Shown here one piece after another: positions 1 to 9,725 of a stretch of DNA of 64,000 nt. This DNA comes from Bryum argenteum. Lineage: Eukaryota > Streptophyta > Bryopsida > Bryales > Bryaceae. Location: the NCBI GenBank assembly GCA_037043015.1, contig CM073327.1, positions 8,042,727-8,106,726 of the forward strand. Reading direction: 5' to 3'. Both the position numbers and the translations under genes were made by a program. The notes below the pieces were generated by a model that saw only the letters and a list, made by a program, of their open reading frames with translations, was not told the origin of the DNA and searched no databases. The stretch's first letter is position 1, and each line of letters starts with the position of its first letter.

Positions 1-601
1 TGTGAATATCATTTGAACTTCTAGAAAATTGTAGAAAAATAATATGACTTGAGCAACCCTCTTCAATAGTTCTATCCCTTGTGGTTAGAATCATGGTGAT
101 CGGAGTACAAAGAATATTCCATACTGGTTACGAGAATCTCTCTAATACATGCAATTTTTTTGGTACTTCTAAAGTATTTAAAAGATTTTGATGGTGAATA
201 TTTACAAGTACAAGAAATCATACATAATTTCATATACATTTAGCCCGAAGTACGTAGTCAAAATTCGGAAATATAGAATTATTCTTGTACTCCGGTAACT
301 TTGGTTAGAATCAAGATTTGGGACTCAACATTACATGTATTAGCACCCAAATTTTGAGACTTTTGGCATTTTTGCGGCTAGTCATCTCTACAAGTTGAGA
401 TAAAAATCATGGGATCTTTTCGTGAAGGCTAGTTGTTTGCCGCTTGCCAATATTAGGAAAACTTGTCTACATGGATAAAAACTCCGGTGTAAATGAATTA
501 TCCGTTTGTAATGCTAATAACCCGATGCCCACTGGACACAAGGAAATTGGATGTCTACATGGAATTACAGTACTGTAGGTGAGGTTTTTATTTATTAATT
601 A

Positions 602-650
<49 letters not shown>

Positions 651-1034
651 TTTAAAAAATTTATTATTAAAGCATGCACGTTCTGCCCTTCAGCATCTGA
701 TTGTTATACATATTTCTGAAACATATGATTATACATACATCACTTGTGTTGTATAGTATTATTTTCTATTGAATATTTGAGGTTTTGTATAGTAACATGG
801 AGTTTTACATAAGGTCTTTCATGGATACCCTTTAGACTTACAAAAAATTATCTCTCTCTTGTTTCTTTGTTAAGAACTAACCTCGATTCTTGTATACGTG
901 GGACATTTTTCAACCGTATTAGGGCCTTCCCGACGGTTAAGGGTTTACCCCTTGAATGTCTCAAAGTGCCTTTGCGGTTAGTAGAATACAATGTATTTTG
1001 CTTAAATGAATCCACAACTTTAATGGGTTTGATC
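1..1034. other. AT-rich spacer, no gene seen
   Basis: No convincing coding frame, RNA gene or complete element was found. The two small overlapping frames near 850-1070 lie on opposite strands and resemble nothing recognisable. The only structured piece is the TAA microsatellite listed separately. Confidence 0.6.
604..650. repeat. (TAA)n microsatellite
   Basis: An uninterrupted run of about 15 TAA triplets follows a TTAATTAA stretch. It is a simple sequence repeat and likely length-polymorphic. Confidence 0.95.
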
Positions 1035-1410
1035 TTAACCCCTAAATTTCCTTGTTGCAAAACCCTCTAAGTCAAAAAAATTGACCTTCCTCTAGATTAA
1101 GCTGAAAAAATCTCAATCCAAGCATTATTTAAAAGATTCAACCATAAGATCTCAAAGTTCACTTGACATTCTTCTCACATACCAAATTTGAACCATTCAT
1201 TTGTGAGATTATAATGGTCAAAGTTGGCCGAGTTTTTCTCCTGCAGGAACCTCCAAAACCCGTTTCAGGTTTCAAGGAAAGTTGGGGGTTAACAGAGAAA
1301 TTGGAATATGAATTTACGCACTTCTAGTGCGCTATTGAAATTCCAATTTAAAGCTTCTTGTTGGTAGCAAAGGCCACTTATACAACACCGTATCTACTAT
1401 CCCCATGGGA
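1035..1410 (-). mobile_element. Decayed short piggyBac-type element (probable)
   Basis: A TTAACCCCTAAA end lies at 1035-1046. The stretch about 1335-1405 matches, in reverse complement, the interior of the short TTAA element at 57012-57244: both share a block around TTCTTGTTGGTAGCAAA and CTACTATCCCC. No matching second end was found, so this is read as an eroded copy. The homology call is by eye. Confidence 0.4.
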
Positions 1411-1656
1411 TGTTTAGAAGTTAATGATTTGCAGACCAACTGAGGAAGTGCGAAGTGGACCATGTTACATATTATGATATATGGTAACATATTGTATTCT
1501 GTTTTTCAATTGCTTCCATTTTCATGGCAAGTGAATAATGATTCAACCACTTTAATGAGCTTTATATTTGTGATTGGTGCGCACAAACGGGAGTATTTGG
1601 TGAGCAAGGCTCTTCCAAAATGGAGTCACAGATCTGAGGGTGGTGTATTCTACGGG

Positions 1657-2140
1657 TTAACCCCTAAACGTGCCGAATGTAGAAAAACTACATTTTGGAT
1701 GGAAGGCAACAAGTTTGAAGAGTATGAACTTCCTCATCCAAGGTGTGTTTTGGATGAAATCATTTGGGTTAGGTCTCATATCAAGTTTAGTTTATGTGGT
1801 AAAAATTGCAGAATCATCGCGTGAAGTATGAATTCATGGCGTTTATTTTCGTGGAGATAACTCTTGTTTTTGGGTTTCGAAGCATGGGGCATGTTTTACC
1901 AGTGCAAACCAATATTGTGAGGGTAAAAATTGTTTTTCATGCTTTTATTTTTATTTTTTTGAGATCGTGATTTTAAGGTGATTTTGAACAGCTTTTTGGT
2001 TGGAGATTTTTTTGATTTAAATACTTGTGCTGTTGGATTTGCAATGATGTTTTATCAATGAAAAAAGTGGAAAATGGATGACATTTAAGGAGCTATATCT
2101 CTTTCATCTACTTTTTTGAGTGCGACTCTGTTATACAAAA
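1657..2140 (+). mobile_element. 5' part of the ~980-bp piggyBac-type non-autonomous element
   Basis: It starts with TTAA followed by CCCCTAAACGTG. It then follows the same order of blocks as the full copies at 16382-17362 and 44990-45969: the TTTTGGATG block, the cluster reading as 'catcca...gtttTGGATGAAATCA', 'TTTATGTGGT', 'GGGGCATGTTTTACCA' and the 'CTTTCATC' block. The 3' half and right terminal repeat are missing; a mini-CACTA element lies just beyond the break. The piggyBac assignment rests on the TTAA duplication and CCC-starting ends. Confidence 0.7.
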
Positions 2141-2177
2141 ATGTGTGTCAACTAGAGCATGTTCATCACTCTCTTAT

Positions 2178-2466
2178 CACTAGTAGAAAATAGAACAAAA
2201 AGTGACATCCATAGTGATTGTGGAGAGCCTATTTAGTTGAGTGTCTAAAACTTTCAAAATAAATGATTAAATTTGTCAATTGTCTTCACATTTTTTATGA
2301 CGTCATAAGCTATACTGTAGCTAAATTAGCAAAAAGCTAAGAAAAAGTGAGGAATTAAACTATTTAATATGATGTCGTTAGACATACAATTTAAACATGC
2401 ACTAATTGACAAGGGACAAGGGACAAGTCACTACGGACATCGCTTGTGTGCTATTTTCTACTAGTT
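2178..2466. mobile_element. Mini-CACTA element (289 bp)
   Basis: The left end reads CACTAGTAGAAAATAG and the right end is its near reverse complement, CTATTTTCTACTAGTT, with the last base changed from G to T. A 3-bp TAT duplication flanks it at 2175-2177 and 2467-2469. CACTA-type ends with a 3-bp duplication define the En/Spm superfamily. It is too short to encode a transposase. A sister copy lies at 9416-9725. Confidence 0.7.
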
Positions 2467-3053
2467 TATATTACTAATTTTTTAGATTGCAATCTCTAAA
2501 CATTCTAGCTTCACCCACTTTTTTTCTACAATTTCATATATACTTGGTCACTTTCTATTGATTTCTAATCTCCTAGAAAGCCTCATTTTTGCATGAATGT
2601 GCCATTTTCACGGTATTGGGAATTGCATAAATATCTGAAGAAGAAGGTAGAAATTCTTGCAAGGGATGTGGTGATGAAGACTGGTGTGCAGCAACTGTCT
2701 TCCAAGGTGGTGATTGAAGTTTCATTTTGTAAAATTCTAGATCTTGTTAATTTGTAAGGCTTGAGATTGTTGAGTGTGCCATGACGGATATATTAGAGAT
2801 AACCTATGGATGATTTTTCTAGCGGTAATCATAGAGATAGTAAAGAGGCTTGAGGGCTTGGCATGTGAGCAGGGCCATACCAACTTTAGAATTTACGAAT
2901 TCTCCTTACCATGACAACGTATAGATGGGGGGAGATTTAAAGATAAGAGAAGTTGCAATGTAGATTGTGCTTTATACCTCTTTTGATTAGGTAAAAGAAC
3001 CAAAAAGATTTATGTGGGAGAAAGACAATGATTATGTATAGATGGGGGGAGAT
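2467..3053. other. Spacer with a 21-bp direct repeat
   Basis: No gene was seen. A 21-bp segment ending GGGGGGAGATTTAA occurs at about 2922-2942 and again at 3037-3057. The second copy runs into the TTAA end of the next element. Confidence 0.5.
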
Positions 3054-3140
3054 TTAACCCTTAAGCGGGCCGAATGTCGTTTTTCGACATTCTGGATGAG
3101 AGCGGCGATTTTCGAAGTCTCCCCGCGTTCTCATCCTCGC
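3054..3140 (+). mobile_element. Left-end fragment of a piggyBac-type element
   Basis: TTAA at 3054-3057 is followed by CCCTTAAGCGGG, then a small palindrome (GTCGTTTTTCGAC) and a TTCTGGATGA block. Both blocks also follow the left end of the ~980-bp family. Similarity fades after about 85 bp. This is the nearest left-end-like sequence upstream of the intact transposase frame at 4927 and is one candidate left boundary for it, although its terminal repeat does not match the right end at 9136-9150 well. Confidence 0.55.
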
Positions 3141-3708
3141 AATTTTTCATCCGTTCTTTTTTTTCCCGGACGGGTAAACGGGGCTATTTTACTGTGGCAG
3201 TTTCCCCCTTGTCAAATTTTACCGTCATTTTTTTCTGTAGTGATTTTAGTGCGCTGAATTGTTGTTTTGGAGAGTCTTTCTTCAAAAAAATTGTGAAATT
3301 TTGGAGTGTGGGCATTGGAATTGGGCAGTTGGCCTTGGATTCAAATTTGTAAAAGAAGGGCAGTTGGAAAGATAGATTTGGGTGAATTTGTCATAAATTA
3401 GAAAGAAGTGGAGAGGTTTAGTGAGTAAATGCTACCGTCATGGCAGTTAGGCCACCTTTTTGATCACTCTCATGAATTTCAGCAGGTCAGCCTTCCATTT
3501 TGGGGTACAAAGGGCCTTTTCAAACGAAATTTTTTGCAAACAAATAGAAATTGGAGTGTTTCATCAATGCTAAAACCAACTAACATGCAATAAATGAAGG
3601 TGCACCACCACAAATTCAAAATTCAAATGAATCAAATCAAACCACCAAAATCACACTATGACACCAAACTTTCAATGCCATATATTCAAATTTGAAATGC
3701 ACTAGTAC
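3141..3708. other. Spacer, nothing recognised
   Basis: The sequence is AT-rich with a few small overlapping frames that share no recognisable motif. It could be the 5' untranslated part of the transposon that carries the transposase at 4927; nothing in it proves this. Confidence 0.4.
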
Positions 3709-4215
3709 ATGGGCGGCTCAAATCAATTCCTCTACCACTTACCACCTTTGCACCAACTCCTACCTTCTTCTAAGTCACATAAGATGGAGACAACAATGGA
3801 GCACTTGCTTCAATTGGCAAGGGAGGAAATTGTTAGATGGGCAAAACATGAGAGAGGATTGAGAGAACAAGAGGTTAGTTATTTGTTAGACCTATTGAAC
3901 AAAGATGTGTTATTGTCATTGCCTTGCTCTTCCAAAGTAGAGAAACGTGAGACTCCAGAGGGACTTCGCCACTTGTTCTATCACCATGTAAGCAATATCT
4001 TGGGGTGGAAGGAGAGAGTGCCTGAAGGAGACGAATTTGGGATTAGTGCTAGATTATATAGTTTGATAAGGGAAATTTGGCCTAGTCATCAACATGGCTA
4101 CAACCAGGAGCAAATCAACACAACATTCCAAGGAGAAGGAGCAACCTCTCAATGTGCAAGAGATGACCAGCAGCTATCAGGTCAGATAATCCATTTCAAT
4201 ACTTTGCAAGATTAG
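3709..4215 (+). CDS. Hypothetical 168-codon frame upstream of piggyBac transposase
   Basis: Not recognised. The frame opens at ATG 3709; a second ATG at 3784 (METTMEHLLQLA) begins a more protein-like stretch. The product would be mostly helical and charged, with a segment rich in Leu and Glu (EIVRWAKHERGLREQE), a middle with His and Trp, and a Gln/Thr-rich end. Its last codons overlap a 20-bp tandem array. It lies on the strand of the piggyBac transposase and between its possible ends. It may therefore be an accessory gene or an upstream exon of that element: a CAG|GTCAGA donor-like site sits near 4180. No function can be given. Confidence 0.35.
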   Translation: MGGSNQFLYHLPPLHQLLPSSKSHKMETTMEHLLQLAREEIVRWAKHERGLREQEVSYLLDLLNKDVLLSLPCSSKVEKRETPEGLRHLFYHHVSNILGWKERVPEGDEFGISARLYSLIREIWPSHQHGYNQEQINTTFQGEGATSQCARDDQQLSGQIIHFNTLQD

Positions 4216-4280
4216 GAAATGCTTTGCAAGATTAGAAAATGCTTTGCAAGATTAGGAAATGCTTTGCAAGATTATGAGAA
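4201..4280. repeat. 20-bp tandem array, four copies
   Basis: Four contiguous 20-bp units of the form GCTTTGCAAGATTAGGAAAT start at 4201, 4221, 4241 and 4261, with only a few substitutions. The array sits between the small frame at 3709 and the transposase. Subterminal arrays of this kind can serve as transposase binding sites, but nothing here shows that. Confidence 0.95.
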
Positions 4281-4783
4281 GTGACATTGTGTAAATTATA
4301 CACAAACGCCATCACATCATGGGCATGAAAAACACTTACATGGCTCAAATCTAGTGTCCAGCAGGTATCAAGCAGGCTCGAAAGCGTCTCAGGGCAGCGC
4401 CTGTCACCAGAAGAAGGCGACGGCAGCACCGGATCAGCAGCGGAAGCTCTGCAGACAGCGGCTGCCCGGCAACGACGGAGGCAGCAGTGGGGGAAGGCAT
4501 CAGGGCTTCCACAGAAAGACGAACGAATGACTATAACGAAAATCATGATGGCCAAGGTAAGACTATCGAACCTGGAGATTCCACTGTCGCGGCAGGAGAG
4601 GGGTCGGGAGGGGCGGATCCCCCCATGGAAGCCTCCTGGCTCCACCGGAACAGCAGCTCGGAAGAAGGTCGGGGCTGATCCCGCTGCGAAGGGGATCGGA
4701 GCAGGTCCGTCGAAGCAGACCGCTCCCTCGTCGAAGAAGACCGCTCCAACGTCGACTACTACCGCTGCACCGTCGAAGCAGAC

Positions 4784-4880
4784 CGCTCCGGATCACAGCC
4801 GGATCACAGCCGGCTCACAGCCGAGGCACCGGATCACAGCGGAGGGCACCGGATCACAGCCGGATCACAGCCGAGGCACT
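4784..4880. repeat. GC-rich short tandem repeats (GGATCACAGCC type)
   Basis: An 11-bp unit near GGATCACAGCC recurs about seven times, with spacers reading GAGGCACC. It lies directly before the transposase start in a strongly GC-rich block unlike the AT-rich surroundings. Confidence 0.85.
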
Positions 4881-4926
4881 CACGTTGGGGATACCCGATC
4901 TGAGCGGCAGTTGCGGCGGTGATGCA

Positions 4927-7848
4927 ATGCCGCGCCGGACCGGAGCCTCTCCTGTCGCGTTACCCGATCTGGGCGGCGGTTGCCCTGCTGATGGGGTGCC
5001 GCGCCGGATCAGAGCCTGTGCAGGCACGTCGGGGAGCAGTGGAGGTCCGGGAGGACGAAGGCCGCCCATGCAACGTCGTTCAGCAGCGGCAGCCGATTCG
5101 AGTGGCTCCGGCGACAGTCAAGGGAGGTTTACAGGCGCTGCTCTGAGCGCAACACAACAGCGGAGGTTACATGCTCCTCAACAGCAACTTCGATTGCCTT
5201 CGAATCCAAGATCTAGAGATCCGGAATTACCTCAGCAAATCACGGATCCCGTACAAGTTAGAGTTCTGCAGAGAGTCACCGAAGATCTAGATAGTGAGAA
5301 AGAAGAAGATGAGCATGAGATTGCACAACAGTGGGTGAGAGGAACGGCAATTAGGAGCTTCGTTTGTGAGGTCACTTCTAGGTTGATCTATGTGGTTCTC
5401 ATAAACGATGTAACTTGCGAAATCCCATTTGGAGAGATTGCCAGCATATACGCTCACACACACATGCAAGAATCTGAAGAAACAAGTTTAGAAAAACCTG
5501 AAGAGGTTGTAGTTGCCTCAGGAAGTGAATTCGGGGAGTCTGACAGCGACGAAGGAGACGTTGATCTCATGTTGTTGATTGATGACCACGGACAAGCCAT
5601 AGAAGAACAACACCACTATGAGCTTGGAAGATCTAGATCCATGGTGGGGTTGTCACCTGCTTGCAGTGCGCAGGTGAGAGGTACAGAAGCAAATGGCGAG
5701 GAGCTGCAGTCAACTGCTCAACGGGAGCCTGGCAACGGCCTTCGAGAGTCACACGAGGCGGCCTTATCTGGCCAGGGCCTCGGCGGCCCTTACGAGGCGA
5801 CCCCAGCGACAGATGGTGCGGGAGGCCCGGCAGGTTATTGGGCAGAGCGGGCGGGAGGGCCGGCAGGCCACTGGGCAGAGCGGGCGGGAGGCCCGGCTGT
5901 GCCGGTGGTCGGAGTTGATTCGCTGCCAGTGCGATCGGCTAGGCAGGTCGCCTGCATGGCGACGGACCATGCACGACCGGCTGGCCAAGTTGCCGAGCAG
6001 CCACTGTTCTCCGGGGGGTCCGGACGGGTCCACGTGGACAGCGTGGCGCCAACGTATTGGGGGGGAGCCGAGGCTGATGGGCCAGCTCCTCTCCATTCTA
6101 CGGATGCCGGTGGGTCCAGCCAAGCCGAAGGGAGCAATTGTGGGGGGCACCACAACCCCTCTTCAGCAGGGCATGTGGGAGGTGATGGGCCAGTCCCGGG
6201 GGTAAGAATCCCATTCGAGAGTCCCCAAGTGAATAGACAAAGGGGACTCAAAGATTGGGACACGGGACCAAGCTTCAAAGAATGTTACAAGGACGAGTAT
6301 TGGGGCCAGTTTTGTTCGCGTTATACTCATGATCATGTGGTTTTCACGGGTCCTAATGAGGGGCCCCCATATGTGCTTAGGTCAATTACATCTAACTTAG
6401 ATCTATTCCACAAATTCTTCACAAAGAAGAGTTTGAGGAAGATTGTTAGGGAGATCAATCGGTATGCTTCATCCATTGACCCGGCCACGGGTTTTACTCG
6501 GGGGCCAAGAGATTGGTGGAGTTTGCCGGTTCCCGATTTGGAGGCGTGGTTGGGTATTTCCATACTAATGGGCTTGAAAATAGAACCTAACCGTAGATGC
6601 TATTGGAAGAGTAGTTCCAAGTTTTATTATTGCCAAACCATCGCGAACACCATGAGCATGAAGAGGTACGAAGCGATAACTAAATGTTTGCACATCCACG
6701 ATGATTCGATGGCCCCGACCGATAGGAACGATCCTAACTTTGATAAGTTAGTGAAATTGAGATGGCTTATAGAAGAGGTTAGAATTCAATGCGTTGCAAA
6801 TTGGAATCTTGGCCAATTTGTCACCGTTGATGAACTCATGGTTAGGTACAAAGGAATGTACGGCCACGGCATGAAGCAGTACATGCCAAACAAGCCGGTG
6901 AAATTCGGCTTCAAGATTTGGGCGGCGGCGGATTCCGTGTCGAAATACCTTTACAACTTTCAAGTCTACACGGGTGCGGATTTGAAGAGAAGTCTACGCA
7001 CGGCGAAACCGGGAGAGGCGAAAACGGGGTACGAGGTCGTGATGGGCTTGATGGAGGGTTTGCACGGGCGGGGGCACGTTGTCGTCACCGACAACTTCTT
7101 CACCTCGCCCAAGTTGTTTGTAGATTTACACGACTTGGGGACATACGCCACCGGCACCGTGCGCGCCAACCGGATCGGCTTACCGAGCGATTTGGTGGAC
7201 AAGCGTCGGTGGGCGAAGCAACCGCAAGGGAGTTCGGATTGGCGCATGCATTGCACCGGTACGTTATGCTCTCTTGTTTGGGTAGACAAGAAACCGGTGT
7301 TGTTGTTGTCCACGCATGCCGAGCCGTTGTCACCGAATCCGGACGTACCTCTTACGGTGCCCCGGTACACCCGTGGGAGGACGGAGTTGATTCCGACTTC
7401 TCCAATACACTTGGAGTATACGTGCATGATGCGCGGTGTCGATGTGAGTGACCAACTCCGGGGGGTTTACACGGCGTTGTCGAAAACCCACAAGTGGTGG
7501 CACCGCATTTTTATGTTTTTGGTGGACCTCGCGATTACGAATTCATGGGTAATTCATAAGCGGGAGTGCCGTGACTTGGGGAAGACGGCTCAAAATCATT
7601 TAGATTTTGTGACGGCGTTGGCGTTCTCTCTAATGGAGAAATGGACACAAGACCGGAAGGGGGTGGTCTCTCTATACACGTATACGCCGAGCACTCATGG
7701 GCTTGAAAAAGTCCAAGGTGCTAGGCACCAATGTGCATTTTGCAGGGACAAGAAGAAGCTCACAAATCTTGTGTGCAAAGATTGCGGTGGGACGTGGTAC
7801 CACATGGGCGATTGCTTTGCAAAATCGCACTTTACACGACGTAGATGA
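4927..7848 (+). CDS. piggyBac-family transposase, open reading frame intact
   Basis: This is a cut-and-paste DNA transposase predicted to insert at TTAA. The frame is open from a TTG at 4885; the first in-frame ATG is 4927, giving 973 aa. Residues 1 to about 420 are a GC-rich, low-complexity and acidic extension with 11-aa repeats near 300-325. The conserved core follows. The catalytic aspartates are visible: D635 in VTVDELMVRYKG, D722 in VVVTDNFF, and D839/D842 in GVDVSDQLRG. The tail has a Cys-rich, zinc-binding-type domain (CAFC, CKDCGGTWYHMGDC). Many piggyBac transposases are nearer 600 aa, so the N-terminal extension is unusual. There is no stop or frameshift in the core. The start is uncertain, and an upstream exon is possible. 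Confidence 0.9.
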   Translation: MPRRTGASPVALPDLGGGCPADGVPRRIRACAGTSGSSGGPGGRRPPMQRRSAAAADSSGSGDSQGRFTGAALSATQQRRLHAPQQQLRLPSNPRSRDPELPQQITDPVQVRVLQRVTEDLDSEKEEDEHEIAQQWVRGTAIRSFVCEVTSRLIYVVLINDVTCEIPFGEIASIYAHTHMQESEETSLEKPEEVVVASGSEFGESDSDEGDVDLMLLIDDHGQAIEEQHHYELGRSRSMVGLSPACSAQVRGTEANGEELQSTAQREPGNGLRESHEAALSGQGLGGPYEATPATDGAGGPAGYWAERAGGPAGHWAERAGGPAVPVVGVDSLPVRSARQVACMATDHARPAGQVAEQPLFSGGSGRVHVDSVAPTYWGGAEADGPAPLHSTDAGGSSQAEGSNCGGHHNPSSAGHVGGDGPVPGVRIPFESPQVNRQRGLKDWDTGPSFKECYKDEYWGQFCSRYTHDHVVFTGPNEGPPYVLRSITSNLDLFHKFFTKKSLRKIVREINRYASSIDPATGFTRGPRDWWSLPVPDLEAWLGISILMGLKIEPNRRCYWKSSSKFYYCQTIANTMSMKRYEAITKCLHIHDDSMAPTDRNDPNFDKLVKLRWLIEEVRIQCVANWNLGQFVTVDELMVRYKGMYGHGMKQYMPNKPVKFGFKIWAAADSVSKYLYNFQVYTGADLKRSLRTAKPGEAKTGYEVVMGLMEGLHGRGHVVVTDNFFTSPKLFVDLHDLGTYATGTVRANRIGLPSDLVDKRRWAKQPQGSSDWRMHCTGTLCSLVWVDKKPVLLLSTHAEPLSPNPDVPLTVPRYTRGRTELIPTSPIHLEYTCMMRGVDVSDQLRGVYTALSKTHKWWHRIFMFLVDLAITNSWVIHKRECRDLGKTAQNHLDFVTALAFSLMEKWTQDRKGVVSLYTYTPSTHGLEKVQGARHQCAFCRDKKKLTNLVCKDCGGTWYHMGDCFAKSHFTRRR
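5816..5900 (+). repeat. 33-bp tandem repeat within the transposase
   Basis: About two and a half copies of a 33-bp GC-rich unit encode repeated AGGPAGHWAER-like peptides in the N-terminal extension. The length is divisible by three, so copy-number change would keep the frame. Confidence 0.85.
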
Positions 7849-7852
7849 TTAT

Positions 7853-8090
7853 GTAAGCTATCCAAACCTTTATACCATTTATGTTTACTATTCCCATTTT
7901 ATTATGTCCAATTGAGGTTCAAATATGATCAAGTAAGCTAACGTTACTTTTATACCATTCATGTTTATTATTTCCATTTCATTATGTGCAATTGGGCTTC
8001 AAATATGATCAAATAAGCTATCCTTACTTCATACCATTCATGTTTATTATTGTCATTTTATTATACCCAACTTGGCCTCAAATACTGTGT
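7853..8090. repeat. 80-bp tandem repeat, three copies, 3' of transposase
   Basis: Units start at 7853, 7933 and 8013. Each begins near GTAAGCTA and includes a TTTATACCATTCATGTTTAT-like block and a CAAATATGATCAA block. Copies differ at scattered positions, and the third is the most divergent at its end. The array starts five bases after the transposase stop, so it would lie in the 3' untranslated region. Confidence 0.9.
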
Positions 8091-9135
8091 TTCATATTTG
8101 ATTTTCCAAGCATAGTCCAGGGAGTTCGAGCTCACTCCAGGGACTTTTCCGTTTGCAGGTTTCACAGATGGACTCCATTTCCTTCGACAGGCCCAGGGAC
8201 TTTTGATTTTTGCATGTATAGGGGACCATACCCCCATACTCCACTTGCCCAGCCCATGCACCACACTGACCCGCTAAGGGGGGGCGGGTAATCCAACTCA
8301 CCCAGCAATTCTAAGGCCCCAATAGGGGGAGGAGGGGCCAGCATCGAAGCGGGGACAGTGGCAGAAGCCAGGTCGGAAGGGGAGGCCAGCCTCGAAGCAC
8401 GGGCGACCTCCATCCAAGGGCTCGAGCATCGCTGCTTCAATCGCGTGGCTCTTGTGGTGCTGGGCCGGTCAAACATGCTGAGCCTCCATTTATGGCTACC
8501 ATGCGATCACATGTTGGAGCCTTTTGGCTTGTAGTGCATCTCATCAATAGTTTTAGTAAGTTTGCAGGATATTATCTATTTGTTTATGAGCTTACTTTGT
8601 CCTTGTGTCAGGGATACAAGGCCTTGTCACTCATTTCTTTTTGTTCTTTTCCTTACAATGGGCTACCCGTCCCTCACAAAGCTTTGTCCAGATTGGACAA
8701 TTGCTTGGGAGGGCAGGCAAGAAATAGACTTGACCCATATTTGAATTCCAACCTACTTGCATTGCAATTAGGATTGTGAACGAATAGAATGATATTTATT
8801 TGATTTTTTTCCAGTAATAGGTTCCTTACTTGACGCCCCATGTTTTTTTAGTTTGCTAAATTTTCATACGGGGCAATTCTCAAGATGACTTTTCATTCCA
8901 AAGTCCAAAATTGGTGACTGCCCCTCCATTTCGGGGGCTCACTTTTTGCATTCAACTAAGTGGATCAAGCCTCATCCCAACTCCAAATGGCACAAATTTT
9001 GGACCATGCAATCCTTACACAATGGGGATAAAGATCCTACGGTTGGATCTTAGATTTACTGCCCCCACTTTTTTTTACTGACCTTGACATTTTGGGCGTT
9101 TTTGGACCCTTCTCCGACCAGCCCAATGGATTGAA
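8091..9135. other. Spacer between transposase 3' array and a piggyBac-type right end
   Basis: 8230-8470 is a GC-rich patch and the remainder is AT-rich. No supported gene was found; frames on both strands are short and mutually overlapping. It probably belongs to the transposon's 3' flank if the right end at 9136-9150 is its own. Confidence 0.4.
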
Positions 9136-9150
9136 ACGTTTAGGGGTTAA
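9136..9150 (+). mobile_element. piggyBac-type right terminal repeat
   Basis: The sequence ACGTTTAGGGG directly before TTAA (9147-9150) is the same right-end signature seen at 45955-45969. It is 1.3 kb downstream of the intact transposase stop and is the best candidate for that element's right end. No left end with an identical terminal repeat was found upstream. Confidence 0.5.
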
Positions 9151-9415
9151 AGAATTTTTCTAGAGTTGGATCAAGTACAAATGGTGTATGCCATTAAATT
9201 GTTTCGCAATTTAAATATTTTCACAATGTGAATTTTACATATTGTGGCAATAACAAGGAAAAAGGGGATTTAACTTTTTGTCATGGAAGGGATTGCCAAT
9301 TCGAACTACCATCAAGGGATCTTAGCAGACGAGCACTTACGAAAGCATTAAAGCTTCCAATACAATGAAGTTTTTTTATTGACATTATTCTCATATTGAA
9401 AATCCAATGATGTTT

Positions 9416-9725
9416 CACTAGTAGAAAATGATTTTAATAGTGACTTACGTAATGATTTGTCTCTAGTGACGCAATGCGTCTGTTTTAATTCTGCTACTTA
9501 TGCCATCAAAAATACAAATTATATTATTATATTTGTCACTTTTTGTTAAGTATACTTTGGTGTAATAAGTAGTACTAAAAACTACTAGATAAATATAAAT
9601 TCAATGAAAAGCAAAAATTATGATAATCTATTTAATGTCATTAGAAGCGTTATTAAAACATGTACTCTATGTCACTAGGGACAAGTCACTACGAACGTCA
9701 CTTTTAGTGCCATTTTCTATTGATT
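9416..9725. mobile_element. Mini-CACTA element (310 bp)
   Basis: The left end is CACTAGTAGAAAATG and the right end CATTTTCTATTGATT is a mutated inverse of it. TTT flanks both sides (9413-9415 and 9726-9728), consistent with a 3-bp duplication though low in information. Inside both ends are AGTGAC/GTCACT motifs, also seen in the 2178-2466 copy. No coding capacity. Confidence 0.6.

Noticed and set aside
5764..6278. Minus-strand Pro/Arg/Ser-rich frames opposite the transposase
   Set aside because: GC-rich repeats keep several frames open; the piggyBac frame on the plus strand explains the region.
8162..8476. Minus-strand 104-aa Pro/Ala-rich frame
   Set aside because: Low-complexity GC-rich patch without family features; possible gag-like resemblance was too weak.
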